64,000 bases of DNA from Atrina japonica (Eukaryota; Mollusca; Bivalvia; Pterioida; Pinnidae): the NCBI GenBank assembly GCA_030159075.1, contig BROG01000045.1, positions 1 through 64,000 of the forward strand, read 5' to 3'. Below the pieces are notes generated by a model. That model had not been told where the DNA came from, searched no databases, and worked only from the letters and a program-made list of their open reading frames with translations. Below are positions 1 through 11,340 of the stretch, one piece after another. A program made the position numbers and the translations under genes. Within the stretch, counting starts at the first letter, position 1; each line of letters starts with the position of its first letter.

Positions 1-640
1 ACCATTTAACCACTGCTACATAATTATTGCAAACAAAGCGGACAGCACGTCGTTGAATCCCTTCTAGATTGTCCATGTCGTTTTTTTTTCTGGTATGGGT
101 CCCAAACCACAGACCCGTAGTCAAGAATGGATCTGACAAGTGAGATATAAGGTGTTTCTTTAAGAGATTTAGAACAATATTTTAGATTTCGACGGATAAG
201 TCCAAGGACGGAATTAGATCATTCTGAAATTTTGTTAATATGTGTGGACCACTTTAAGTTATCACTAATTGCGAGACCGAGGTATGCTTTATCCTGTACC
301 TGATGGAAGGATATGGTCATTTAAGTGTAGAGGAATAGGTGAGGTGTTTTACTCCTGGAGATGGACACGAGGTAGCACTTAGTGAACTTAAACCTCATGC
401 CCCAGTCCTTTCAAGTGACTTAATATCTTGCTAGAGTCAGATTTGGTCGTCTTTACACTTTATACATCTATATAACAGGCAGTCACCCGCGAAGAGTCGT
501 ACTTGTGAGGTGACACAATTTATGTGGAAGAGAAATAACAGGGGCCCCAGTACAGTGCCCTGGGGGACCCCGGAGGCAACACAGCATGATGATGAGGCTT
601 CTCCGTCAATAACGACTCTCTGCTTTCTGGGTAAGGAATG
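1..640 (-). pseudogene. Reverse-transcriptase domain of a decayed non-LTR retrotransposon
   Basis: Read on the minus strand, 500-575 gives the classic RT block GVPQGTVLGPLLFLFHIN, followed by LFAGDCLLYR where active elements have the catalytic A/YADD box. The first Asp of the pair is therefore Gly here, so the copy should be inactive. Further down (about 250-310) the thumb-like segment AYLGLAISDNLKWSTHI is readable, then YGSVVWDPY (about 100-120). Several frameshifts and stops break the frame. It continues the endonuclease pieces at 1201-2150 in the right order, so all belong to one minus-strand LINE whose 3' end lies left of the window. The family level (CR1/jockey-like) is inferred from the RT motifs and cannot be fixed by eye. 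Confidence 0.85.
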
Positions 641-1200
641 ACCTAATCCAGGTATGAGTGGTGCGTTCTAGATGTTTTAGTATATTGACTACTTATGATG
701 TGTTCCAATGTTTTGCAATATACATTGCGATACTTACTAGCTATGTGTACATGTTTATTTCACTTCTTAAACTTTGGGCTGATGTTAGCGTTTCTCCAGT
801 CCTTAGGTAGGGTCCCTGTATCTCAACTCTGTTGAAAAATATGTGTAATAACTGGTGCTAGTTCTGTAGCACAGTTTTTAACATCATGTTTGGAATATTA
901 TTTGTCCACTAGCCTTATGTGTGCCTAATTTCCCAAGTAGCTTATTTACCCCGTCTGAGTTACATGTAACTTTAATGTCTGGAAATCTTGGATACTGCGT
1001 TTCACTGAGAAATGGTAGGGAGTTCCACTGTGAATACGGATTTAAACTGATTGTTTAGTAATTCTGCTTTAGTTTTACTGTCCTAAAGTAGAATTCCATC
1101 ACGCTTTATACCTGCATCTCCGATGTTGTCATGAATTCTTGCTTTGATGTATTTCCTGAAAGTTTTGTTATTCCCTCCCTCTAATGATTTTTCCATAGTT

Positions 1201-1677
1201 TCATTTACGTAAGACCAGTGTGTTCGTCTGCTGTTCTTTTGTTCTATGCGTTTTGTTCATTTTAGATGTCCCAAGCATTAGTTTATGTTTCTGTTTCACT
1301 TTCGTTCGTAGTCGGTCGTTCATCCACGGTAGGTTTTGCCTTTTAGATGTTAGTTTTGATGGGATATTCTCGTTCATAATTGTTATAACACCTTCCTTAA
1401 GGTCTGTCCACTTTGTCTCTATGCTGTCGTCAAGGTGATGTATGACGTCATCTCCTGGTGTTTTGACCAGTGTTCTTATACTGTCCCAGTTAACCTTCTT
1501 ATATTTGTATACATTCCTACGCTTTGGTTGGTTATATTTCGGTTTCAATTTTGAGTCAACTATCACCATGTGGTGATCGGATATTCCAGGTGTTGTGTCA
1601 CATGATTTTACTAGATTCGGGTGATTTGTGAAATACATGTCTAAGCTATTTGACAATCTAGTTGGTTTTGTTTGCAT
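1201..1677 (-). pseudogene. C-terminal half of an APE-type endonuclease from the same LINE
   Basis: A 158-codon minus-strand open stretch carries the endonuclease end motif GISDHHMVIV (the SDH catalytic signature of LINE endonucleases) near its start. The following lysine-rich segment ends in PWMNDRLRTKVKQKHKL, the usual linker between endonuclease and reverse transcriptase. It lies downstream, in transcription order, of the PHD/endonuclease start (1641-2108) and upstream of the RT block at 1-640. The DNA at 680-1200 between them is probably the decayed N-terminal RT region; I could not read a continuous frame there. The open frame is a remnant and is unlikely to be expressed. Confidence 0.8.
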
Positions 1678-2150
1678 TTTATCGAGATCATGTTTTTGTA
1701 ATCAATGCTTTCCCAAAACAATGCCGTTTTATTTCGGATGCTCTGACAGTTCACAATGAGCTCTCTTGGGTTTTGTTTACTTTTGTTGTTGGGTCGTGTT
1801 TCGTTTTTCTGTAGCGTAGAATCTAATGATGGTATGTGTATACGTAGTTTTGACGAGCTAAAAGTTGATGGACTAAATGATCGGTCAATAGATGGTATCG
1901 ATGACATGTTACTTAAAACATGGAAAGGATTTGATACATCTAAAATTTCATATGAATGGTATGTGAAGTTGTCGATGTTTTGGGTTTCACATTTACAGCA
2001 TATCCACGATGTAGATGTGTGACAAAGTAGATTCATTTTATTTGCACTGAGCTCAGTGCATTTTGAATGATACCAAATAGAGAACTTATCACAACAGACT
2101 GCTGCCATGTCACGGGTCGTTCACAATATCCACACGGATAAACTGACTCT
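1641..2150 (-). pseudogene. PHD-finger ORF and endonuclease start of the same LINE
   Basis: The minus strand shows a PHD-type zinc finger: YPCGYCERPVTW (about 2110-2140, one frame), then CCDKFSIWYHSKCTEL and WICCKCET (2108-1985, next frame). A single frameshift splits the finger. A Ser/Thr-rich linker follows, then the endonuclease opening motif RELIVNCQSIRNK (about 1730-1760). PHD fingers in front of an APE endonuclease are known from several animal LINE groups, where they sit in the ORF1 or ORF2 N-terminus. The expected catalytic ET motif of the endonuclease is not readable, so part of the domain is deleted between this piece and 1677. The three pieces together form one broken element. Confidence 0.75.
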
Positions 2151-4639
2151 GGGCCAGGGTTGGTTTGAATGTCTGGTAGGGATCATGCAATCGCTAGCAG
2201 CATTGACGTCTATACTATCTGATATGTTGTAAATTTTGTATTTACACCCACCCCAGTAAATTCAAAATTTACAACAGCACATATCCAACCAGAACCACGA
2301 TCGAGTAAACTTAACTTTTGTTCTCTTGCGACCGAACAGAATTTATAGGCCACCAGGAATACATCTTTCTCGTCGTCATGAAAGCTTTCATCAGAGACAT
2401 ATATAGCAAATTGTCTCTGGTTTAATCTTGAGATTGTCAATGATCACTTAGGTGACTAAGCTTTAAAAAACTTCAAATAATTTATCAGTTATGTGTTTAA
2501 CTAAAGAAAAAAATCACGAAACGATAACGATTCTAGTTTCTGAAAGACAGCGAATTAAAATGCGTATCAATTTCAAAATCGGTAAAGCGAAAATGAGTGA
2601 CTTCCCTTTTTCGAAGAGTTTGTCCTATGTCATGTGACTATATATATTTTCGTCAATTTTCGTTGTTCAATAAGTTACGATTTGTTTTCAAATTAAAATA
2701 AACGGCATCCTAGTTCAGGAATAATCATGTGATAGTATGCAAATGAAATAGGATTCAAATCACAAATAAGTGTTTTAACGGTTGAATTTCTACAGCGGAA
2801 GTAGAAGTAGTTAGGCCAATCCTACGGCATTTTCATTTTTGTACGATATAGTACGAAGATGCTTAATTGATTACATAGCAAACCCGAGGAGTTTGAGCCT
2901 GTCATAGTAATAAGGCCTTTTCTTAGGTAGGACAAGATTTTATCGTTGTCTCGCTCTAAAAATCAAATGGTTGCTACCTTAGTTCTGAAATCTTCCATTT
3001 GGTTACGTCAAATATCCATGTAGTATAAAACAAGTGCATCGCAGAAATTGGGGAAAACCTTAACACGAAGGTTCCTATATTTTCAGAAGCGGGTTTTCAT
3101 CTCCGCACAGTTCTATACCTAGATGTGCGGTAAATGGGGTGAGTGATCCAAGATGTAAAGTTTAATAACGTTGTCAGATTGTACAAATGAAGTAGCAATT
3201 AATAAGCCAAATGGAAATATGGACAACTCAAAAACGAAGCACTCACATTCGACATCCCTCTCCCTGCCTCAGAGGGACGAGTGGCAATATAAAGGGCTTT
3301 AAGTAGCCACACCGCTCGTTAAAGCAAACGAATGGGGGATTGACTTGACCTAATGTCTGTACCCAATGGTCATCTATCTATATATACAGACACGTGACAG
3401 CTTTTAACTAAAACATACGCTGGCCCAATATCTCCACTTTAAAGCGATATAAGTTGTCACAATGATTATTTTTGTCCCCTGACATATAGTCGAGAATATG
3501 ATAAAATGTGTGTTCAAATACATTATCAAAGACGTAAAACGTTGTAAAAGATCTCCTTTTCAAAGTTATTTGTTGTATTAGAATTTAAGTTTTCCCGTAC
3601 CTTAAAAATCCAGCTGTATTTCTGTATGCAATGACCTTTTAGATAACTCTTTCGCCATATCAAATGTACTTCGTAATTCGGCAGGGGGTCTCCGTCCCTT
3701 ACGCGCTCGGACTATGTTAAAGTCGACCGATTTTAATGGGTTTATGTTTACTTTTTATGTACAGGACATGATTTTTATTGGAAATGCATGTATTATGTAA
3801 AATATATGCTTTTCAACGCTATTTTTTATACCTGAAGAAAATCGGAATATATACATATATAAATAAATATATCAGGTCACCAAAAGAAATTTTTCCGATT
3901 TTTAATGTTACCCTGAATGCTGACATTGACAAAATCAAAACAATATAATAGTGAAAAGTATGCGTACCTCATGTTTTACAAAACTTTACCTGCTTTAGGT
4001 ATAAAATGGTGATGTACGAAAATAAATGCAAAGGGTAATAAGAATAGATGTATACTAACTACAAATAACACGTGTTTATTGGACATTCGGTAATCTTCGT
4101 AAAAATTTACCGAAAGTTAATTTGCAATGCTCAAAGTAATGGCGGACAAACAATAACTGATATTACGGGTTACGTTTGGCAAGGTTGTTGCAATTGTTAT
4201 CCTAACAACCAGATGGTCTCTTTGGGATATATATGAGATAAAATATTACATAAAATGGGCATGTAAAATGTTTCACCTACGACAGCTCATATTGCTTTAA
4301 TTTTTATTTACTTAGCTTGAAATTTCAAGATACTATCGTTAATTTCCAAGCAGGCCTAATTATCTTGAATTTCCATGAACCTATGAAATTTCAAGATAAT
4401 GATTTGAAAACTGGAGTTAGGAACCAGAAATTTCAAAATAATATCTTGAAAATTCAATTCGAACAGAAATCGGATGAAAACATCCCACACTGTAATATTG
4501 TCCGGTGAAAATAATATGGCGGGGCGAAGTAACATTTTGGATTATCAAACGGATGATTCTACTCACCTTTCGATTATGGCAAGTTGCACGGGAAAACGTT
4601 TTATTCCTCATTGGATACTCTCCTGTGTATGGTGACAAT
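2151..4639. other. Intergenic stretch without a recognisable gene
   Basis: The open frames here are short and show no known motif. One 76-codon minus-strand frame (2210-2440) has no recognisable domain. A perfect 13-bp inverted repeat (TGTTGTAAATTTT at 2225-2237, complement at 2264-2276) can form a hairpin. At 4317-4445 the motif GAAATTTCAAGAT recurs in direct and inverted form, as in a degraded repeat. I see nothing else I can support. Confidence 0.5.
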
Positions 4640-4885
4640 ATTGATAGAAGGGGCTTCCGCGGCCGAGTGGTTAGAGCATTGCGCTTTAAAACACGAGGCC
4701 TCTCACCTCTGGTTCGAATCCCGCTAGGGTAATTTCGAAGTAAGTGGGAAAGTTTGCCAGTTTTCTTGCGGAAGGTCGGTGGTCTTTACCCGGGTAACCG
4801 GGGTTTCTCCTCCACCAATAAAAACTGGACGCCATCATATGACTGAAAGATTGTTGAGTATGGCGTAAAACAAAAAAAATCAACA
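4640..4885 (+). mobile_element. SINE-1 copy with intact tRNA-like head
   Basis: The head (4651-4731) has a pol III A-box-like GGCCGAGTGGTTAGAGC and an exact B box GGTTCGAATCC at 4711-4721. The long spacing between them suggests a class II (Ser/Leu type) tRNA ancestor. The body follows with GTTTGCCAGTTTTCTTGCGG, GGTAACCGGGGTTTCTCC and ACTGGACGCC, ending in a GTATGGCGTAAAAC-A(n) tail at about 4880. The body recurs in six other copies listed here, which allowed the family to be recognised. The head is followed by no CCA and is fused to the repeated body, so it is not a functional tRNA gene. Confidence 0.85.
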
Positions 4886-5093
4886 GTCAATCAATTAGGA
4901 TAGATTACTTTAGTCAGTGTAATTTTAATGTTATCCTTTATTACCTAAGATTTAAACTTGTCCAGGTCAAAAGTGGATTCACAAGACTCCACTCCGCCAG
5001 GTTATATGGATTTTAATACACATGTATACACATATTCAACTCTTGTTTCAGTACTTTCAATGCTTTGATTACAGTTCTATTCAAATCATTTGC

Positions 5094-5245
5094 TGGAACC
5101 TATGCTAACTTCGTGACCAAGTTTGCAAGTTGTCCATGGTCTCTTCCCGAGTACATTGTAACTGGGTACTTTCCCCCACCATTAAAACTGGCTGTCACCA
5201 TATAAATGGAAAAAGTTGTGTGGCATTAAACACTATTCAAAATTC
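5094..5245 (+). mobile_element. SINE-1 fragment lacking the tRNA head
   Basis: The body of the SINE-1 family is readable: GGAACCTATGCTAACTTCGT, AAGTTTGCAAGTTG, TACATTGTAACTGGG, CCATTAAAACTGGCTG, and the end GTGTGGCATTAAACACTATT. The tRNA-related head is absent or too diverged to see. It lies about 200 bp from the fuller copy at 4640-4885 in the same orientation. Confidence 0.75.
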
Positions 5246-5632
5246 GAATCAAATCGGGATGTTCTTGGCACTGTTCGGTTTATTAGGTTTATTAGATTCG
5301 AAACTTATTTGGCCTTGAATCAATGACTGTATTTTAAATATCATGTAACTATATTAATATTGTTGGTTAACCCCAGGGGTAATAACAATAAGATAATTCT
5401 TAAAAATCACATATAAAGTTGTACAATTAAGTTTTTTTGCGTCAAAAGTTGCAGGTTTTTACAAATTTCAAATTGTGATGAATTATAATTAGGTAATATT
5501 CCTAGTATTAGTTCCAATATTGTCATCAAGAGAGAACAATGATTTCTCTCGAGTTTCAAAAGAAAGTAAGTGCAATTTTTTTTACAAACATTTTTGTTAA
5601 TAATAATCGATATTATGAAACCCCAAATCTAA

Positions 5633-5650
5633 TTTAAAAACCTATTTTTA
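5633..5650 (+). mobile_element. 5' end of MITE-A copy 1, cut off by LINE insertion
   Basis: The bases TTTAAAAACCTATTTTTA match the outer terminal repeat of MITE-A (copy 2 starts TTAAAAACCAATCTCTAATC at 32414). The matching remainder of this copy starts at 10035, on the other side of the LINE. The 15 bases at 5636-5650 and 10036-10050 agree at 14 positions and serve as the LINE's candidate target-site duplication. Confidence 0.6.
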
Positions 5651-5989
5651 GATATAAAAGTAATATGTAACTTTAATCGTTAAATAGATGCTTGACATGT
5701 TTTAAAGTGTATCATATTTTCTACAGTAACTCCTCGATCAACAATCATACGGTCACTAACATAGCTTTCATCAATTTGATAAATGTCTTGTTTATAGTGT
5801 ATATAGCCATGGAAACTTTATGTTCTTGTTTTTCATATTGTTATTCTCACTTGAGACTTTCACAACCCTTTTATCTTCTTTTCTTTTTTGTGCGGAATCT
5901 AATACCAATTTGCGGCTCAATCGACCAACAAAAGTCGGTCAATTTATTATTGACTGAAGTCACATTCCATGAGGTAACCGATAGTCATA

Positions 5990-7284
5990 TTGCAGATATT
6001 TTCCATTCAAAATACCATAAGTTTAATGTTTTGTGATATTGTAACTTGGAGATGTGCTATCGGTTACTTTTATGGAAAGATTCATGGTTCAATAACGGGC
6101 AAAGCTAAATATGTATACTCGTGTAAAAATGAAAAATCTACTGTTTTTGATATATTTTCCTTGACATTAATGACTTATATCTGTTTACAGTACCTCCTGA
6201 TATTGCAGTCATTGAATGCTAATAGTAATATTTTAATTATTTTGATGCTAATGTTACTGATATGTGGTGATATTCATCCAAATCCAGGTCCAGTATCCAC
6301 TAACTCTTCCTTTAGTTCAAATAGCTCCTGTGTTACACAAAATTGTCTCAGTATTATGCATTTAAATATAAAAAGTGTAAGAAATAAATTATCTTTTCTA
6401 GAATCTTTCACTGATGAAGTAGATATTCTTTGTCTAACCGAAACACATCTTGATCCATCTATACCCGACATTCATATAAAATTGGAAAATTTCGAAAACA
6501 TCTTTAGGAAAGATCGTAATATGTTTGGTGGTGGTTTGTTGGTATATTCAACAAATAAGATTAATATTTCACGTATTACCCAACTAGAGTTCGACGAAGA
6601 TGAAATAATGTGGTTTTCAGATTCAAATAAACAATGTAAAATGTATTTTATGCCTAATATATAGACCTCAGTGGCATATAAATTCAACTGGTATTTGGAC
6701 CAGATTTAGACATTCACTTGAAAAGGCTTTAGACTTGACTAATAACATTTTAATTACAGGCGATGTCAACATAGATATGTTAGCAACAAACAGAAATGAT
6801 TTTACTGATATTTTGTTAGATTTTAACCTGAAAAATGTTATTACTTCACCTACAAGAGTGACTGAGACTTCTCAAAAATTGTTGGAACCCATTTATTATA
6901 AGTGATTGTATAGATATTGTATTAAGTGAAGTCATTCCGGTTCAAACTGATGTTAGTGATCACGAAGCAGTCCATGTTCTTTTAAAGTATTTTAATTGTT
7001 TAAAGAAAAATTATAAACGTAATGTTTGGATTTACAAGGAAGCAAATATTGATTCATTGCGTAATGACTTTAGAAATATAAACTGGGAAAACTATTTAAA
7101 TCTTTTCGATAACTTTAATCTCAAGTGTGTAAAGTTTCAACAAAAGATCTATGAAATTTTTGAGAAACACATTCCTTCCAAACAACTCACAGTAAAATCT
7201 AGAGACAAACCCTGGATAAATAAAGAACTTAAAAGACAAATAAGAAAACGAAACCCATATAGGAAAAAAATACTTGAAAAATAA
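5990..7284 (+). pseudogene. LINE N-terminus and APE-type endonuclease, frameshifted
   Basis: The open frame at 5990-6664 contains the hydrophobic run ILIILMLMLLICGDIHPNPGP (first part about residues 80-90), ending in the 2A-like GDIHPNPGP at 6266-6292. The endonuclease follows: LNIKSVRNKLSFLES, then DILCLTETHLDP with the catalytic Glu of the ET motif. A frame break comes near 6660. In another frame, ITGDVNIDML (about 6755-6785) and ITSPTRVTET (about 6840-6870) match conserved endonuclease blocks, and SDHEAVHVLL (about 6955-6985) supplies the SDH motif. The last segment, 7057-7284, ends in SRDKPWINKELKRQIRKRN, the linker to RT. Function in intact relatives: nicking target DNA for target-primed reverse transcription. 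Confidence 0.85.
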
Positions 7285-7543
7285 AAATCCCAATTCATTT
7301 GAAAAATATAAGCAAATTAGAAATAAGATAAATAACATGAAAATATATGCCAGACAACAGTTTTTTATGAAAACATTGATAATTACATTGACAAAAATAC
7401 AGCAAATCCCCGAACGTACTGGAAGATAATGAAAATGTTGATAAAAGAAAAGTTATCTACTTCAATACCACCCTTAATAAACACTGAAGATGGTACTATC
7501 ACTGATGATGAATCTGTCAAAAGCGAACTATTAAACGATTATT

Positions 7544-9340
7544 TTGTATCCATTTCCGATGTTGATGATTCTAACAAAACAGTTCCCTATTTTGAAAAAT
7601 AAAACTAACGAATCGTTAAGTGAAATAAACTTCAATTTACAAGATATAATTGATGTTATTAAAAATTTAAAAGAAAACAAAGCCACAAGCCCAGACGAAA
7701 TCAGTCACAGAATGCTAAAATTAGTAGCAAACGAAATTGCTTTACCACTTTCAATTTTGTTTAACGAATCATTGCATTTAGGTATTTTCCCTGATATTTG
7801 GAAACTTGCACACGTAATACCACTATTTAAAAAGGGGGATTGCTCTTCCGTTTCGAACTATCGTCCAATATCTTTACTAAGCTGTGTGGGAAAAATATTT
7901 GAGAGAGTTGTTTATAAATATATATACAATTACCTTTCATCAAATAATTTGATATACAAACTACAATCAAGTTTTTTACCAAAATTTTCCACAGCCCACC
8001 AACTCATCGATATATACCACAGAATTCTTTTAGCGTTAGAAGAGAAATCATACACGGCCCTTGTTTTTTGTGATTTTTCAAAAGCTTTTGACCGTGTTTG
8101 GCACAAGGGACTTTTAACTAAACTTAGAGGCTATGGAATCAACGGCAAACTCTTTTCGTGGATCGAAAACTATTTGATAAATAGAAAACAGTGTGTTAAA
8201 TTATCAAACAGTATATCAAGAGAACGTTTGATCAAATCGGGAGTCCCCCAGGGTTCTATACTTGGTCCTCTTTTGTTTCTAGTATACATAAATTATATTG
8301 CGTCATCTGTAAATTCTGTATGTAACCTTTATGCTGACGATACATCTTTGATATTTTCATCTCCAAACATTAGGGACATCGAACTTGCAGTAAATCATGA
8401 TCTGGAGAATTTATTTCAATGGTCGAGCAAATGGTTAATGTCTTTCAACCCAGAAAAAAACCGATATAATGTTAGTCACTAATAGACAAATACCATTTAT
8501 ACCTAACTTTGTTTTCAATAATGTATTGATACCTATTGTCGATAGTCACAAACATTTAGGTTTAATATTTAACAACGATGCTAAATGGACTTTACATATA
8601 AATTACTTATTAAAAAATGTTTCTAAATACATTTCTACATTTAGGAAATTGAAATTTCTGTTATCAAGAAAAAATTTGGAAAAAATCTATTTGATTTACT
8701 TAAGACTTTTACTGGAATATGCATTTGAAGTTTGGGATAACTGTGGTGTGACTTGTCAATCAAAATTAGAAAACATTCAACTAGAAGCAGCTCGAATAAT
8801 TACTGGTTTGCCAATTTTTACTAAAACAGAATTTTTATATAGGGAGTTAGGATGGAGCATGCTAAAAGAAAGAAGGAAATTCCGAAAACTTTTTTCGATA
8901 TTCACAACCATAGGGCACCATCTTATTTAAATGATCTTTTACCAATCAATGTCGACCCCAATTATAATCTTAGAAACTATAACGATTATCGACTGCCTTT
9001 ATTTCGCCTTCAACTAACAAATCAGTCATTTACCCACATACAACAAACCTTTGGAACAATTTACCGCAATCAACAAAAAAACATTGAAATGAAAAACAAT
9101 TTTAAGAAATCACTGCGGAACAGTATTTTTTCTTCTTCAACTATACAAACCAAATACTATTTAAGTTATGGGCCCCGAAAAGCAAACATTTTACATTGTA
9201 AACTCCGAAACCGCGCAAGTCCCCTAAATTACGATCTATTCTGTGCCCATTTGATTGATGATCCATCTTGTGATTGTGGCTTCGCGTCTGAAGACATAAA
9301 CCATTTTTTCTTTCATTGCCCTAATATATTATGATAAGCG
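7544..9340 (+). pseudogene. LINE reverse transcriptase and C-terminal knuckle, frameshifted
   Basis: The main open frame at 7544-8482 holds the RT fingers and palm: LKENKATSPDEISHRMLK, VIPLFKKGD, YRPISLLSCVGKIFE, CDFSKAFDRVWHKGLL (first catalytic Asp), SGVPQGSILGPLLFLVYIN, and the active-site box NLYADDTSLIF. All catalytic Asp residues are present. The frame shifts at about 8470 into 8469-8930 (KHLGLIFNNDAKWTLHI, then LEYAFEVWDN) and again into 8852-9334, ending in CDCGFASEDINHFFFHCP, the Cys/His knuckle typical of jockey/CR1-type LINEs. Only two shifts and no internal stop in the RT core suggest a fairly young inactivation compared with the LINE at 1-2150. Confidence 0.9.
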
Positions 9341-10034
9341 TATTACATTGTTAACCGAATTGTATTGGTACAGTAATATATCTATTGAAACAATAAAATA
9401 TGGTGACCCCAGCCTTAATGAACATTTAAATAAAAAACTTTGTACAAGCGTTCAGAAATATATTAATTCCACTAAACGATTTTCTTGAGGATTCAATGGC
9501 CTATTTGTATACCTTTTTAAAAAAAAAAAAGTTATCTGTAATTTTTGGTTTTTGCATTTCATTTGATGGTCTTATTTTTTTTATTTTTTTTTTTTTTTTT
9601 TAAATGATAAGTAATATCGGGCCTGTAATGATTGCGAGTTTTTTCAGGATTGGATTTCAAGAATGCATAGGATTGTTAACCAGAAGAAAGATTTTCCGGT
9701 TTGTGTACTTTCAAGACTTTTTGATAAGAAGAACGTTTTTCGAATGCAGTCTAGTGTATACAGGCCTGATATGTTAGTTTGATGTTAGTTTAATAAGTTA
9801 GCTTTATATAAAAAAATAGTTCTCCATTTCCGCATATTCGTTCTTTCTTTTGTAAATTAATTTCTGTTCTTTTCTTGTTTAATTTTGAAACAAATATAAA
9901 TCCTGTTGTTTTAAATCATCGTTACGTGACATGTTAAAATGTATTATGTTGTATGTAACGGAAAGGACTTTAATAAGTTGTTATAACTTGTGTCCAATCC
10001 ATTTGTTTACAAACAATAAAATATGTTTAAATCT

Positions 10035-10386
10035 AAAAAACCTATTTCTAATGATCGCTCCCGTTTTCTGATAGGTGGCGATCTAACGCAATCCACTATG
10101 AGGTCACCTGTGGATGACCTAATAGGTGTGTCATTTTCCACCAATGAAACAGCGACTTACACAATCTTGTAAGCTATCAAATAGCAAAGAGATGTAAACA
10201 TTTTTAACATTATAAGCAACACTGAGCACACACAATACGGTAGTACAGAATTATATCCATGACCCAGGATGAGTTCGAATCACAAAAAATATACTGATGG
10301 AATTTTACGGACCGACGGTTTTCTACACATCTCTTTACCATTAATTTTTGCAATTCTCATTTTTATGGGTCGAACATCTACAAGCT
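10035..10386 (+). mobile_element. MITE-A copy 1, main part (3' truncated)
   Basis: After the LINE the MITE resumes with AAAAAACCTATTTCTAATG and ATCGCTCCCGTTTT. It then runs parallel to copy 2 (32414-32847): CGATCTAACGCAATC, CTATGAGGTCACCTG, AGCAAAGAGATGTAAACA, CACTGAGCACACA and GGGTCGAACATCTACA. The resemblance ends near 10386, before the distal inverted repeat seen in copy 2, so this copy is truncated. It has no coding capacity. Confidence 0.75.
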
Positions 10387-10914
10387 GTTGGGATTTCTTT
10401 TAACATGTTATTATTTCAGCGACGTAGCCTTGTGAGGATGATAAAATTTCTGAATTCAGTTCGAATGTCTGGGTATCAGAAAATGGATCATCGGAATTTT
10501 TAAAATTACAACAACAACAAAATTCAGATGACATCACTCATACATTGCTCTTGTGAGTCAGTTTAGCTGCAACTCAGTTTACTGTCAGGAAATACCGTAA
10601 ACATGGCCAATTTCGTCCCCGTTTAATTTTCATCCTTAGATGAGAGGGCGAATTTAAAATGAAAGCGCCATTTTTCAAGCTGAAAAATAAGCATGGACTT
10701 ATATGCTACCAATGAGACTATGGTGAATTACGGCGAATTTAAGACGGGATGAATAAGTTTACAGTCATGGAAGGGCGAAAATAAACAGGAGCGAAAGTTT
10801 CGGCTATGTATCAGGCTGTCAATTTAATGAGATCGAGATCAAGAAAACAAAGCCCAATTAAATGTCGGAAAGATGCTTAATGGCAAACCAGGTTTGTAGA
10901 ACTTAACATTATCT

Positions 10915-11340
10915 AGCGCGCATACCCGGGCCCTAACTCCGCCATGGCCGGTCCCAAGCCCGGATGGAAGGTTGTGCGTAGGGCCAGCTTCCCTTCCTCC
11001 AGCTACAGAAACCAAAACCACACGAAAACTAGATGCTTTATTTACGGTATCGACCAAGAGGAGAGTCTACTTTCTCACACAGATAGATTTTGGAACGTGC
11101 AAACCTTATATGAGGCAAGATGGGGAGCCAAGGTACAAAATACAAATACTGGGACTCAGCGAGACACGATCGATCACATTGGGTATGATGATTTTGACCT
11201 CATGCCACAGGCTATTATACTCCGACCCCCAGGGGAAGGTGATGCGCACAGGAATTGTGTCCGTCTACTTTTGGCAAACCAAGTCTCTTAGTGTCTCCTG
11301 GAGTGGGAACCGATCAGCGAAAAAATTTTGACACCCAGCC
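10915..11340 (+). pseudogene. Endonuclease fragment of a second LINE type
   Basis: Two overlapping plus-strand frames (10944-11291 and 10972-11331) share one ancestral protein. RFWNVQTLYEARWG in the first frame corresponds to the GTWNVRTLYEAG opening of RTE/BovB-like endonucleases. IQILGLSETRSITLG in the second contains the SET/ETR catalytic block, followed by LLYSDPQGK. Upstream, CCGGGCCC...CCCGGATGG is unusually GC-rich for the window and resembles the 5' leader that precedes this endonuclease in related elements. The RT part is absent. The piece is frameshifted and has no neighbours from the same element. Confidence 0.75.

Larger units (their letters stand above)
5651..10034 (+). mobile_element. 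Near full-length CR1/jockey-like LINE inserted in MITE-A
   Basis: In order, this 4.4-kb element has a 5' leader, a hydrophobic stretch with a 2A-like motif, an APE endonuclease, a reverse transcriptase with intact LYADD, and a C-terminal CxCG...H...HCP knuckle. A 3' untranslated tail follows, ending near AACAATAAAATATG (about 10011-10024). Several frameshifts and stops break the coding sequence, so this copy is not autonomous. The flanks AAAAACCTATTTTTA (5636-5650) and AAAAACCTATTTCTA (10036-10050) form a probable target-site duplication. T-rich tracts at about 9580-9600 lie in the 3' tail. Codon use is AT-rich like the surroundings. Confidence 0.85.

Noticed and set aside
2210..2440. 76-codon minus-strand open frame
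   Set aside because: Its end lies in a hairpin sequence; no motif or homology recognisable.
4651..4731. A functional tRNA gene
   Set aside because: It is fused to a repeated SINE body, with no clean acceptor-stem pairing or terminator directly after it.
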